A DNA stretch of 9,056 bases from a bacterium (GTDB lineage: Bacteria > Patescibacteriota > WWE3 > 2-01-FULL-39-13 > JAQBTZ01): positions 1-9,056 of the forward strand of contig JAQBTZ010000020.1 of assembly GCA_027624675.1 (NCBI GenBank), given 5' to 3'. Each line of letters begins with the position of its first letter. Positions within the stretch are counted from its first letter, which is position 1. The notes below the pieces were generated by a model, which was not told the DNA's origin, did not search any database, and was given only the letters and a program-made list of their open reading frames with translations. Of this stretch, positions 1 to 5,877 are shown in pieces. A program made the position numbers and the translations under genes.

Positions 1-56
1 ATTTTTTTTCATATAATAACCCTATTTTTTTATTCTTTTTCCAAAAACATATAAGT

Positions 57-62
57 GATAAT
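57..62 (+). promoter_or_regulatory. possible -10 box upstream of the CAP-domain gene
   Basis: GATAAT lies 10 bases before the ATG at 73 and matches the TATAAT consensus at 5 of 6 positions. No convincing TTGACA-like -35 box is seen about 17 bases upstream, where the sequence is a T-rich run. If the box is used, transcription would begin only a few bases before the ATG, giving a nearly leaderless message. That would fit the lack of a Shine-Dalgarno sequence here. In DNA this AT-rich such a box arises easily by chance. Confidence 0.25.
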
Positions 63-72
63 ATAACCATAT

Positions 73-1017
73 ATGTTACAAAGCCTGCTTGTTCATCACC
101 ATAGTTTAGGATCAAAGAAACGTCCTCATTTAATATCAAGTCGTGCCCTTGTACATTATTTTTCATTTTTATTTTTATTTTTTATCTCAATTACAATTAC
201 AAAGATAAAAGCACCAGAGGTGTTAGGATTTGCAACACATATAGATATTGCAAGTTTGTTTACTGAAACAAATAAGGCAAGGCTTGATAGCGGGATTGAA
301 GGTGTAAGTTTAAATGCGCTTTTATCAGTTGCTGCAGAAAAAAAAGCTAAGGATATGTTTAAGTATAATTATTGGTCACATACATCTCCATCTGGAGTTC
401 AGCCATGGGATTTTATTTTAGGTGAAAATTATGATTACATTTACGCAGGGGAAAATCTTGCTAGGGACTTTTCTACATCTAAAGGAGTAGTTGATGCTTG
501 GCTTGATTCACCTTCACATAGAGAAAACTTGTTAAATACTAGATATGCTGAGGTGGGACTTGCAGTAGTAAATGGTGAGTTAGATGGTACGGAGACAACA
601 CTGGTTGTTCAGCTGTTTGGTACTCCACGGCAAAGCCTGGCGGCAATTACAGAGCCAGCTTCAATATCTGTTTTGACAGCGTCTGTTGAAAAGATTGAAG
701 TTAACACAAAAGATGACTCAGAACCAGTAATAGAAAAAAGTTTTGAACAAGGCATTACAAAAAGGCAACCTCAGATAATGCAACTTGATATTCCAGATGT
801 TATTAACAGCGTACCAACACTTATTAATATTTCTGATTCCACTCAAAATGTAGTTTTCTATTTTGCTATACTTTTGTTGGTACTATTTATGATTGATTCA
901 ATATATGTATTTGCAAATAGACATGAAAAACATACAGGTCATGGAGAAGTCCATGTTTTATATATTCTATTTATTATTATTGCTGTATTAATTGTACGTT
1001 CGGGTGGAATATTATGA
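73..1017 (+). CDS. membrane-anchored CAP/SCP-domain protein
   Basis: This 314-residue protein has a basic, His-rich N-terminus and a membrane segment at about residues 27-43. A CAP (SCP/PR1-like) domain follows at about 60-185, then a polar linker and two more membrane segments at about 258-280 and 293-309. The CAP signature is clear: YWSHTSPSG around His103, AGENLA around Glu127, and SPSHRENLLNTRYAEVGLAV around His149. The His and Glu residues form the usual cavity site. The predicted topology puts the CAP domain outside the cell and the loop between the last two helices inside. Bacterial CAP proteins are extracellular, but their activity is mostly unknown. The ATG start at 73 has no Shine-Dalgarno site and was chosen because it gives a short cytoplasmic head before the first helix. 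The stop overlaps the next gene by 4 bases, so the two are probably translated together. The family call is firm; the biological role is not. Confidence 0.88.
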   Translation: MLQSLLVHHHSLGSKKRPHLISSRALVHYFSFLFLFFISITITKIKAPEVLGFATHIDIASLFTETNKARLDSGIEGVSLNALLSVAAEKKAKDMFKYNYWSHTSPSGVQPWDFILGENYDYIYAGENLARDFSTSKGVVDAWLDSPSHRENLLNTRYAEVGLAVVNGELDGTETTLVVQLFGTPRQSLAAITEPASISVLTASVEKIEVNTKDDSEPVIEKSFEQGITKRQPQIMQLDIPDVINSVPTLINISDSTQNVVFYFAILLLVLFMIDSIYVFANRHEKHTGHGEVHVLYILFIIIAVLIVRSGGIL

Positions 1018-1274
1018 TGATAAAAAAGATTATATTTTCACATTATTTTTTAATACTTTTTTTTACGTTAAGTTTAGCTAGTTTGTATTTATTGCCATTA
1101 AACCGAACAATACAACTTACAGTATTTTTGTCAGTATCGGTGTTTTATGTTATCTGGGGTATAGGGCATCACAGAAATGAAGATAGAAAAGACAAACACA
1201 TAATGTTGGAGTATATTTTATTAGGCTTAATAGGTGTAGTATTAACATTGATTATATTTTCCCCGTTTTTTTAG
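1014..1274 (+). CDS. small three-helix membrane protein
   Basis: This 86-residue protein is almost entirely hydrophobic, with probable membrane segments at about residues 8-27, 33-51 and 66-85. The only substantial polar stretch lies between helices two and three (GHHRNEDRKDKH), and its positive charge suggests it faces the cytoplasm. The ATG overlaps the stop of the CAP-domain gene, so translational coupling is likely and the two products may work together in the membrane. A similar His-rich loop (NRHEKHTGHGEVH) lies between the last two helices of the CAP protein. I recognise no enzyme family. The overlap with its neighbour and a clean hydrophobic pattern make it a real gene despite its size. 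Confidence 0.75.
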   Translation: MMIKKIIFSHYFLILFFTLSLASLYLLPLNRTIQLTVFLSVSVFYVIWGIGHHRNEDRKDKHIMLEYILLGLIGVVLTLIIFSPFF

Positions 1275-1333
1275 GTGCTATTGCTAATCTTTAAAAAGTT
1301 AATTACTATTGTAGCTCTTATGTATAAAATTTT

Positions 1334-1337
1334 GGAG
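1334..1337 (+). promoter_or_regulatory. ribosome binding site of the nucleotidyltransferase gene
   Basis: GGAG sits 5 bases before the ATG at 1343, a normal Shine-Dalgarno spacing, and it fixes that start. It is one of the few clear Shine-Dalgarno sites in the window. Confidence 0.65.
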
Positions 1338-1342
1338 TAAGT

Positions 1343-2353
1343 ATGGATGTAATAATACCTTTAGCAGGACGAGGCACAAGACTAAGACCTCATACCTATG
1401 CAAAACCTAAGCCAATGGTTTATGTAGGGGGGAAACCTGTACTTGGACATATTATAGATAGGGTAAGAAAAGCAAATCCTAATAAGTGGATATTTGTATA
1501 CAGTCATGGGTTAGAAGAAATACAAGAGTATCTAAATGAAGAGTATTCGGATTTAAATATGGTATTTGTTAAACAAGAAGAGATGAAAGGTGATGGCGCT
1601 GCTCTTCAGCTTGCAAAAGATGAGGTAAATCTGTCTCAACCTGTTTTAATAGATTTTAGTGATACTATTTTTGATGAACATGCTTTAGATGATCTTGAAA
1701 AGTTAGACAAGGCTGATGCTTATGTCTGGGTCAAAAAAATTCAGGATTATAAAAGATTTGGCATATTAACGTTTGATGAAAGTGGAAAAGTAAGTGCCTG
1801 GTATGAAAAACCAGAAAACCCTGTAGGTGACAGAGCTTGGATAGGACTTGCCTATTTTCCATCTGGAAAGACTCTATTTAAATACCTAGATAAGGTAGTA
1901 GAAAATGAACGAACATCAAAAGGTGGTGAAATTAGACTAGCAGATGCATTTGCTCAGATGTTAGATGAGAAAAAGTATCTACATGCAATTGATACTAAGG
2001 AGTGGCTAGATTGTGGCACAATTAGTAATTTACTTGAAACTAATAAAGCTCTGTTAGATAAAATAGAGTGTCAGCAAGTTCCCGAAGAGTCTATTCAACA
2101 GTCAGTAATTATTCCGCCTGTATTTATTGCAAAATCTGCAAAAATTCGAAATGCTATAGTTGGCCCTTATGTTTCTGTAGCAAGTGGAGCAGAGATCAAG
2201 GGTTCTGTTGTAAAATATTCGATTATAGATCAAGATGCATATATAGAAAATATGACGCTTGAAAAATCATTAATTGGAAAAAATGCTTTAATAAGAGATA
2301 ATATTAGAAGATTAAATGTATCTGATCACTCTGAGATAGATTTTGAACACTAA
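1343..2353 (+). CDS. sugar-1-phosphate nucleotidyltransferase with beta-helix tail
   Basis: This 336-residue enzyme belongs to the RmlA/GalU/GlmU-type nucleotidyltransferases, which join an NTP and a sugar 1-phosphate into an NDP-sugar and pyrophosphate in the cytoplasm. The N-terminal Rossmann-like domain (about 1-235) carries GRGTRLRP at 9-16 and KPKPM at 21-25, which bind the nucleotide. It also has the metal-site region IDFSDTIFD at 103-111, RFGILTFDESGK with EKPENP around 138-160, and WLDCGT at 221-226. From about 252 to 320 the repeats look like hexapeptides of a left-handed beta helix, as in long RmlA-like and archaeal bifunctional enzymes. The tail is shorter than that of full GlmU, so acetyltransferase activity is uncertain. 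The start has a GGAG site. It heads a packed cluster with two glycosyltransferases. Substrate is unresolved; UDP-glucose is attractive because Ugd and GalE lie downstream, but dTDP- or GDP-sugars remain possible. Confidence 0.88.
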   Translation: MDVIIPLAGRGTRLRPHTYAKPKPMVYVGGKPVLGHIIDRVRKANPNKWIFVYSHGLEEIQEYLNEEYSDLNMVFVKQEEMKGDGAALQLAKDEVNLSQPVLIDFSDTIFDEHALDDLEKLDKADAYVWVKKIQDYKRFGILTFDESGKVSAWYEKPENPVGDRAWIGLAYFPSGKTLFKYLDKVVENERTSKGGEIRLADAFAQMLDEKKYLHAIDTKEWLDCGTISNLLETNKALLDKIECQQVPEESIQQSVIIPPVFIAKSAKIRNAIVGPYVSVASGAEIKGSVVKYSIIDQDAYIENMTLEKSLIGKNALIRDNIRRLNVSDHSEIDFEH

Positions 2354-2357
2354 AAAT

Positions 2358-3542
2358 ATGAAAGGTCATATTGTAATTCCTACTTATAACGAAAAGGAAA
2401 ACATTGAAAAAACAATATACGAAGTTACTAAGGTTTTAGAAACTGTTAAGACTAGTGATTTTGGTATATTAATAGTTGATGATAGTTCTCCAGATGGCAC
2501 AGGAGAATTAGTTAAACAGATAATAGATACAAACCCACTTGTTACATTATATACCAGAACTAAAAAAGAGGGGTTGGGGGCTGCATATTTAGACGGGATT
2601 GATTTTGCATTTCAGAAATTAGGAGCACAGGCAATCATTCAGTTTGATGGTGACCTTTCACACCCTCCAGAGGTTTTACCACTTTTTATTAAGCAATTAG
2701 AAAATGATGTTGATTTAGTTATTGGTACAAGATATAGAAAAGGAGGGTCAATCCCTAGTGACTGGGCACCTTACCGAAAGTTATTAAGTTTTTGTGGAAA
2801 TTTGTTTGTTCGGATTGTGTTTATGGAACCTAGAGTTACGGATTGGACAGCAGGTTTAAAAGGAATTAAAAAAGCGATGTTTTATAAATGCAAAGACAAA
2901 GTTAAGAATATGTCTGGCTATACGTTTCAGGCAGCTTTTACTAAAGCAGCTCTTGATAGTGGTGCTATGGTAACTGAAGTCCCCTATCACTTTGTAGATA
3001 GAGTGTATGGAAAATCAAAAATGGGTATGGACTACGTGCAAGATATGTTGAAATTTGTTTTTAAGACTAGGATGAATCAGACATTAGCAGGTAGGTTTGG
3101 TAAAGTATTTATAGCAGGTGGAATAGGAACAATATTTCAACTTTCGTCGTATGCATTTCTGATCAGGAATCTAGTCGTTTCTCAAAATATATTTAATCTA
3201 GTAGAGCATATAAATGTACTGGGTTTTGATATCTTTTTACCATTAGTTGTAGCAACTTTATTAGCAATTGAGATTGGAATTATTGCAACATTTTATATTA
3301 ATAATAAATGGGCGTTTAAAGATAACTCTAAGGACGATTTATTTTCTTTGATTAAAGGTATAATAAAAGTTAATTTAGTAGCATCAGGTGCAATTGTAAT
3401 TCAACTTGGAATTGTGGCAATTGGAGAATCAATCTTTGGTACTACACTATTTATTGATCTGATATTTCAGTCATTTGGAGTTTTAGTAGGTTTAATCTGG
3501 AATTTTTACTTTTATAAAAAATTTGTATGGAGAGTTAACTAA
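2358..3542 (+). CDS. GT2 polyprenyl-phosphate sugar synthase fused to GtrA domain
   Basis: With the ATG at 2358 this is a 394-residue, two-domain protein. Residues 1-240 or so are a family-2 glycosyltransferase close to dolichol-phosphate mannose synthase (DPM1). Visible motifs are VIPTYNE at 6-12, DDSSPDGTG at 41-49, DGDLSHPPE at 97-105, GTRYRKGG at 123-130 and VPYHFVDRVYGKSKM at 208-222. Such enzymes move a sugar from an NDP-sugar to polyprenyl phosphate at the inner membrane face. Residues of about 245-394 form a GtrA-like domain of four membrane helices, with NNKWAF and the C-terminal WNFYFYKKFVW typical of the family. GtrA proteins are thought to help move or present lipid-linked sugars. 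An in-frame TTG at 2343 would add five residues but overlaps the previous gene; ATG 2358 starts directly at MKGHIVIPTYNE and is preferred. No Shine-Dalgarno site is evident. The sugar, mannose or another, is not determined. Confidence 0.9.
   Translation: MKGHIVIPTYNEKENIEKTIYEVTKVLETVKTSDFGILIVDDSSPDGTGELVKQIIDTNPLVTLYTRTKKEGLGAAYLDGIDFAFQKLGAQAIIQFDGDLSHPPEVLPLFIKQLENDVDLVIGTRYRKGGSIPSDWAPYRKLLSFCGNLFVRIVFMEPRVTDWTAGLKGIKKAMFYKCKDKVKNMSGYTFQAAFTKAALDSGAMVTEVPYHFVDRVYGKSKMGMDYVQDMLKFVFKTRMNQTLAGRFGKVFIAGGIGTIFQLSSYAFLIRNLVVSQNIFNLVEHINVLGFDIFLPLVVATLLAIEIGIIATFYINNKWAFKDNSKDDLFSLIKGIIKVNLVASGAIVIQLGIVAIGESIFGTTLFIDLIFQSFGVLVGLIWNFYFYKKFVWRVN
3529..3532 (+). promoter_or_regulatory. possible ribosome binding site of the ALG5-like gene
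   Basis: GGAG lies inside the last codons of the preceding gene, 12 bases before the ATG at 3545. The spacing is longer than ideal, so its use is plausible but not certain. The two genes are only 2 bases apart, so coupling to the upstream gene may matter more. Confidence 0.4.
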
Positions 3543-3544
3543 AA

Positions 3545-4312
3545 ATGAGTACATCAATTATTTCTGTTTCAGTTGTAATTCCTGCATATAACGAAGAGTT
3601 AAGAATAAGAGGTTCGTTACAAAAGGTAATGAACTTTATGACAGAAAATTATGAGGATTTTGAGGTATTGCTTGTGGATGACGGTTCGACAGATAACACT
3701 GTTAAGATTGCAGAGGAGTTTGCAAAAAATTATAAAAAGTTAAAGATAATCAAAAATCCTCACTCTGGAAAAGGTTACACAGTAAAAACTGGTATGTTAA
3801 AGGCAAGTAAAAATTATATTTTATTTGCAGATGCTGATCTTGCAACTCCTATAGATGATTTAAAAAGATTTCTAGTTTGGGTTACTGAAAATGATTTTGA
3901 TATTGCAATAGGTTCTAGGGAGGGAATGGGAGCTCAAAGACAAAAAGAGCCACTAATTAGACATATAATGGGTAGAGTTTTCAACTTAATTGTACAGACT
4001 TTAGTACTTAAGGGTATAAATGATACTCAAAATGGATTTAAGTTGTTTAAAAAAGATGCTGCGCATAAAATTTTTAATGCAACTCTACTTTATCCTGGAG
4101 GAAAGATAGAAGGACCAATGGTTACAGCATTTGATGTAGAGGTTTTGTTTTTAGCTCGAAAGATGGGGTATACAATTAAGGAAATCCCTGTTAACTGGAC
4201 ATATGTAGAGGAGAGTAAGGTAAATCCGTTAAAGGATTCTATTGTTAATTTTATGGATGTGATGAAAGTTAAATATAACGATATAAAGGGAGTATACGAT
4301 TTGGAGAAATAA
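3545..4312 (+). CDS. GT2 glycosyltransferase, dolichyl-phosphate glucosyltransferase (ALG5)-like
   Basis: This 255-residue family-2 glycosyltransferase resembles dolichyl-phosphate beta-glucosyltransferase, which makes polyprenyl-phosphate-glucose from UDP-glucose. Motifs in order are VVIPAYNEELRI at 10-21, VDDGSTDNT at 44-52, NPHSGKGYTVKTGM at 71-84, FADADLATP at 94-102 (metal-binding DxD), DTQNGFKLF at 160-168 and FDVEVLFLARKMGYTIKEIP at 196-215. The family usually has DTQCGFK at the fifth motif; Asn replaces Cys here. Eukaryotic ALG5 has an N-terminal membrane helix, but this protein has none, like many prokaryotic relatives, so it would be cytoplasmic or peripheral. It starts 2 bases after the DPM1-like gene and is almost certainly in the same transcript. 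Ugd and GalE farther on use UDP-glucose, so substrate supply and use sit together. The family is firm; the donor sugar is inferred from the family. Confidence 0.9.
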   Translation: MSTSIISVSVVIPAYNEELRIRGSLQKVMNFMTENYEDFEVLLVDDGSTDNTVKIAEEFAKNYKKLKIIKNPHSGKGYTVKTGMLKASKNYILFADADLATPIDDLKRFLVWVTENDFDIAIGSREGMGAQRQKEPLIRHIMGRVFNLIVQTLVLKGINDTQNGFKLFKKDAAHKIFNATLLYPGGKIEGPMVTAFDVEVLFLARKMGYTIKEIPVNWTYVEESKVNPLKDSIVNFMDVMKVKYNDIKGVYDLEK

Positions 4313-4316
4313 GTAG

Positions 4317-4478
4317 TTTTTAAGAATTTTTTGTAATTTACAACCGATAGTTGAGGATCACTTGAAAGTTAAATTATAAGTCACTCACTATCTGCATTCT
4401 CGATTGACAATAAGTAAATGTTTTAAAAGTAAAAGTCAATCTGCGAAAGCTTGTAAATGTACAAATAATTCTTAAAAA
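4317..4478. repeat. 162-base inverted-repeat element with internal hairpins
   Basis: The left arm (4317-4343) begins TTTTTAAGAATT and ends ATTTACAA. The right arm (4451-4478), read as its reverse complement, is the same apart from one mismatch and one extra base: 26 paired positions over 27/28 bases. The interior also folds. GATAG-T-TGAG..ACTT (4346-4363) can pair with AAGT..CTCACTATC (4378-4392) with small bulges. GATTGAC (4402-4408) pairs perfectly with GTCAATC (4435-4441). GCGAAAGC (4443-4450) is a minimal GAAA-tetraloop hairpin directly against the right arm. Together this is a possible four-way junction closed by a long stem. The element starts 5 bases after the stop of the ALG5-like gene and ends 37 bases before the ugd ATG. 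It may be a structured RNA, a leader element, or a small mobile element with terminal inverted repeats. There is no protein-coding frame in it and no U-run where a terminator would need one. Confidence 0.7.
4402..4441 (+). other. perfect 7-bp hairpin arms inside the inverted-repeat element
   Basis: GATTGAC at 4402-4408 and GTCAATC at 4435-4441 are exact reverse complements separated by 26 bases of A/T-rich loop that contains TTTTAAAA. This could be an RNA stem or a spaced operator. TTGACA at 4404-4409 falls within the left arm, but no good -10 box stands at the right distance, so I do not read it as a promoter. Confidence 0.45.
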
Positions 4479-4515
4479 TAAAAACGATTATTAAGTACAA
4501 AATTAAAAATTAACT

Positions 4516-5877
4516 ATGGAAAATATAAATTTTGATGAAATCAAGACAAAAAATCCAAAAAAAATAGCAGTAATAGGAACAGGATACGTAGGATTACCAA
4601 GTGCAGCAGTATTTGCAAAATGGGGAAATAATGTTACGGCAGTTGATGTTGACATAGCCAAAGTAGAGATGATCAACTCAGGAAAGATGCCAATATACGA
4701 GGAAAACGTAGAAGAATTTATACAAGAGGCATTAGCTAATAAAAATTTTATTGCAACAACGGATTATGCATTAGCAGTTAAAGACGCAGACGTAGTGTTC
4801 ATTGCGGTTGGTACACCTTCAACAGAGATTGGTACTGCAGATATGAAATATATTGATGAAGCTGCATTTTCAATAGGACAAAATTTATCAGAAGGTAAAT
4901 ATACTGTTGTTGTTACAAAAAGCACTGTACCAGTAGGAACAAACAAAAGGGTAACAGCAGGAGTACTTAAAGGTGCTAATGGTAGAGCTGTTAATTTTGA
5001 TGTAGCATCAAATCCAGAGTTTTTAAGAGAGGGTTATGCAGTTTATGATTCTTATAATGGTGAAAGAGTAGTTATAGGTTCTGATTCTGAAAAAGCATTA
5101 GATGTGCTAAGTCAGATTTTTGAACACTTAGATACAGTCATATTTAGAACAGATGTTTCAAGTTCAGAGTTGATTAAATATGCAGCAAACACTTTCTTAA
5201 CTACTAAAATTACGTTTATTAACGAAATAGCAAATTTATGTGAAAGAGTTGGAGCTGATGTTAAAAGTGTAGCAGAGGGTATAGGACTTGACGCGCGAAT
5301 AGGAAAGAGATTTTTAAATCCAACTGAGATAGGCTTTGGAGGACCATGTTTTCCAAAAGACGTAAATGCACTTTATCAGTTAGGACTTGAAAATAATTAC
5401 GAATTCCAGATTTTGGGCAGTGTAATAAACGTAAACAAGCAACAGATGTTTAGGTTTATAGAAAGAGTAACACAAAGGTTTGGTTCAAACTTAGAAAACA
5501 TAACACTAGGAGTGCTGGGAACTGCATTTAAAGACAATACAGATGATGCAAGGCACTCTGGCGCCATAGATGTAATTAGACAGCTACGTGGGTTTGGAGC
5601 ACAGCTTAAAGTATATGATCCAATGGCACTTGCAACAGCCAAACAGATGTTAGGTGAACAAAATATTGAATATGTGGATTCATATGAAAATGTGTTTGAT
5701 AAAACAGACGCAGTAATTATCTTAACCGAATGGAAACAGTTTAAAGATTATGATTACGAAAATCTGGTTAAAAACATGAATAACCCAGTAATCTTTGATG
5801 CTAGGTATATGTTAGATCCAAATAAAGCAAAGCAATCAGGTATCGAGTATTATTCAAGAGGAAGGAAAGTACTATGA
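4516..5877 (+). CDS. ugd: UDP-glucose 6-dehydrogenase
   Basis: This 453-residue enzyme oxidises UDP-glucose twice with NAD+ to UDP-glucuronate in the cytoplasm. The N-terminal Rossmann domain has GTGYVGLP at 21-28 (NAD binding) and AVGTPSTEIGTADMKY at 97-112. KSTVPVGT and NPEFLREGYAVYD follow. The helix with SSSELIKYAANTF contains the conserved Lys221 and Asn225. The catalytic cysteine is Cys278 in GFGGPCFPKD, followed by Lys281 and Asp282. The C-terminal UDP-binding domain includes GTAFKDNTDDARHS and LTEWKQF. Length and all key residues match the Ugd/TuaD class rather than truncated relatives. The extra 15 or so residues before the Rossmann strand are ordinary. The ATG at 4516 has no Shine-Dalgarno site and lies 37 bases after the inverted-repeat element, so that element could be in its leader. 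It overlaps galE by 4 bases. UDP-ManNAc dehydrogenase is the only serious alternative, and the motifs favour Ugd. Confidence 0.93.
   Translation: MENINFDEIKTKNPKKIAVIGTGYVGLPSAAVFAKWGNNVTAVDVDIAKVEMINSGKMPIYEENVEEFIQEALANKNFIATTDYALAVKDADVVFIAVGTPSTEIGTADMKYIDEAAFSIGQNLSEGKYTVVVTKSTVPVGTNKRVTAGVLKGANGRAVNFDVASNPEFLREGYAVYDSYNGERVVIGSDSEKALDVLSQIFEHLDTVIFRTDVSSSELIKYAANTFLTTKITFINEIANLCERVGADVKSVAEGIGLDARIGKRFLNPTEIGFGGPCFPKDVNALYQLGLENNYEFQILGSVINVNKQQMFRFIERVTQRFGSNLENITLGVLGTAFKDNTDDARHSGAIDVIRQLRGFGAQLKVYDPMALATAKQMLGEQNIEYVDSYENVFDKTDAVIILTEWKQFKDYDYENLVKNMNNPVIFDARYMLDPNKAKQSGIEYYSRGRKVL
5858..5866 (+). promoter_or_regulatory. strong ribosome binding site of galE
   Basis: GAGGAAGGA lies inside the end of ugd, 7 bases before the galE ATG at 5874. 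It is the strongest Shine-Dalgarno-like purine run before a start in this window and fixes that start. It could give galE its own translation rate besides coupling from ugd. Confidence 0.6.

Noticed and set aside
1323..1328. TATAAA before the nucleotidyltransferase gene as a -10 box
   Set aside because: A transcript starting from it would begin at about the GGAG site and destroy it, and the -35 region is poor.
2068..2262. Open frame of 64 codons within the nucleotidyltransferase gene
   Set aside because: It lies wholly inside the gene in another frame, has a Cys/Ser/Tyr-rich composition with no domain, and the main frame there encodes clear beta-helix repeats.
4404..4430. Perfect TTGACA -35 box at 4404-4409 as a ugd promoter
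   Set aside because: No TATAAT-like hexamer lies 16-18 bases downstream, and TTGACA is explained by its place in the GATTGAC/GTCAATC inverted repeat.
4317..4478. The inverted repeat as a simple rho-independent terminator
   Set aside because: The stem is AT-rich, very long, interrupted by a 107-base core, and no T-run follows it on either strand.
4764..4946. Antisense open frame within ugd
   Set aside because: The sense strand encodes conserved Ugd motifs across this stretch; the antisense product has no recognisable features.
5397..5642. Second antisense open frame within ugd
   Set aside because: Its only support is the absence of stops opposite a real, conserved coding region.
1015..5877. 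Recoded TGA (glycine), as in some candidate-phyla bacteria
   Set aside because: TGA terminates the CAP gene and ugd exactly where the next genes overlap in ATGA, and no gene here has an in-frame TGA.
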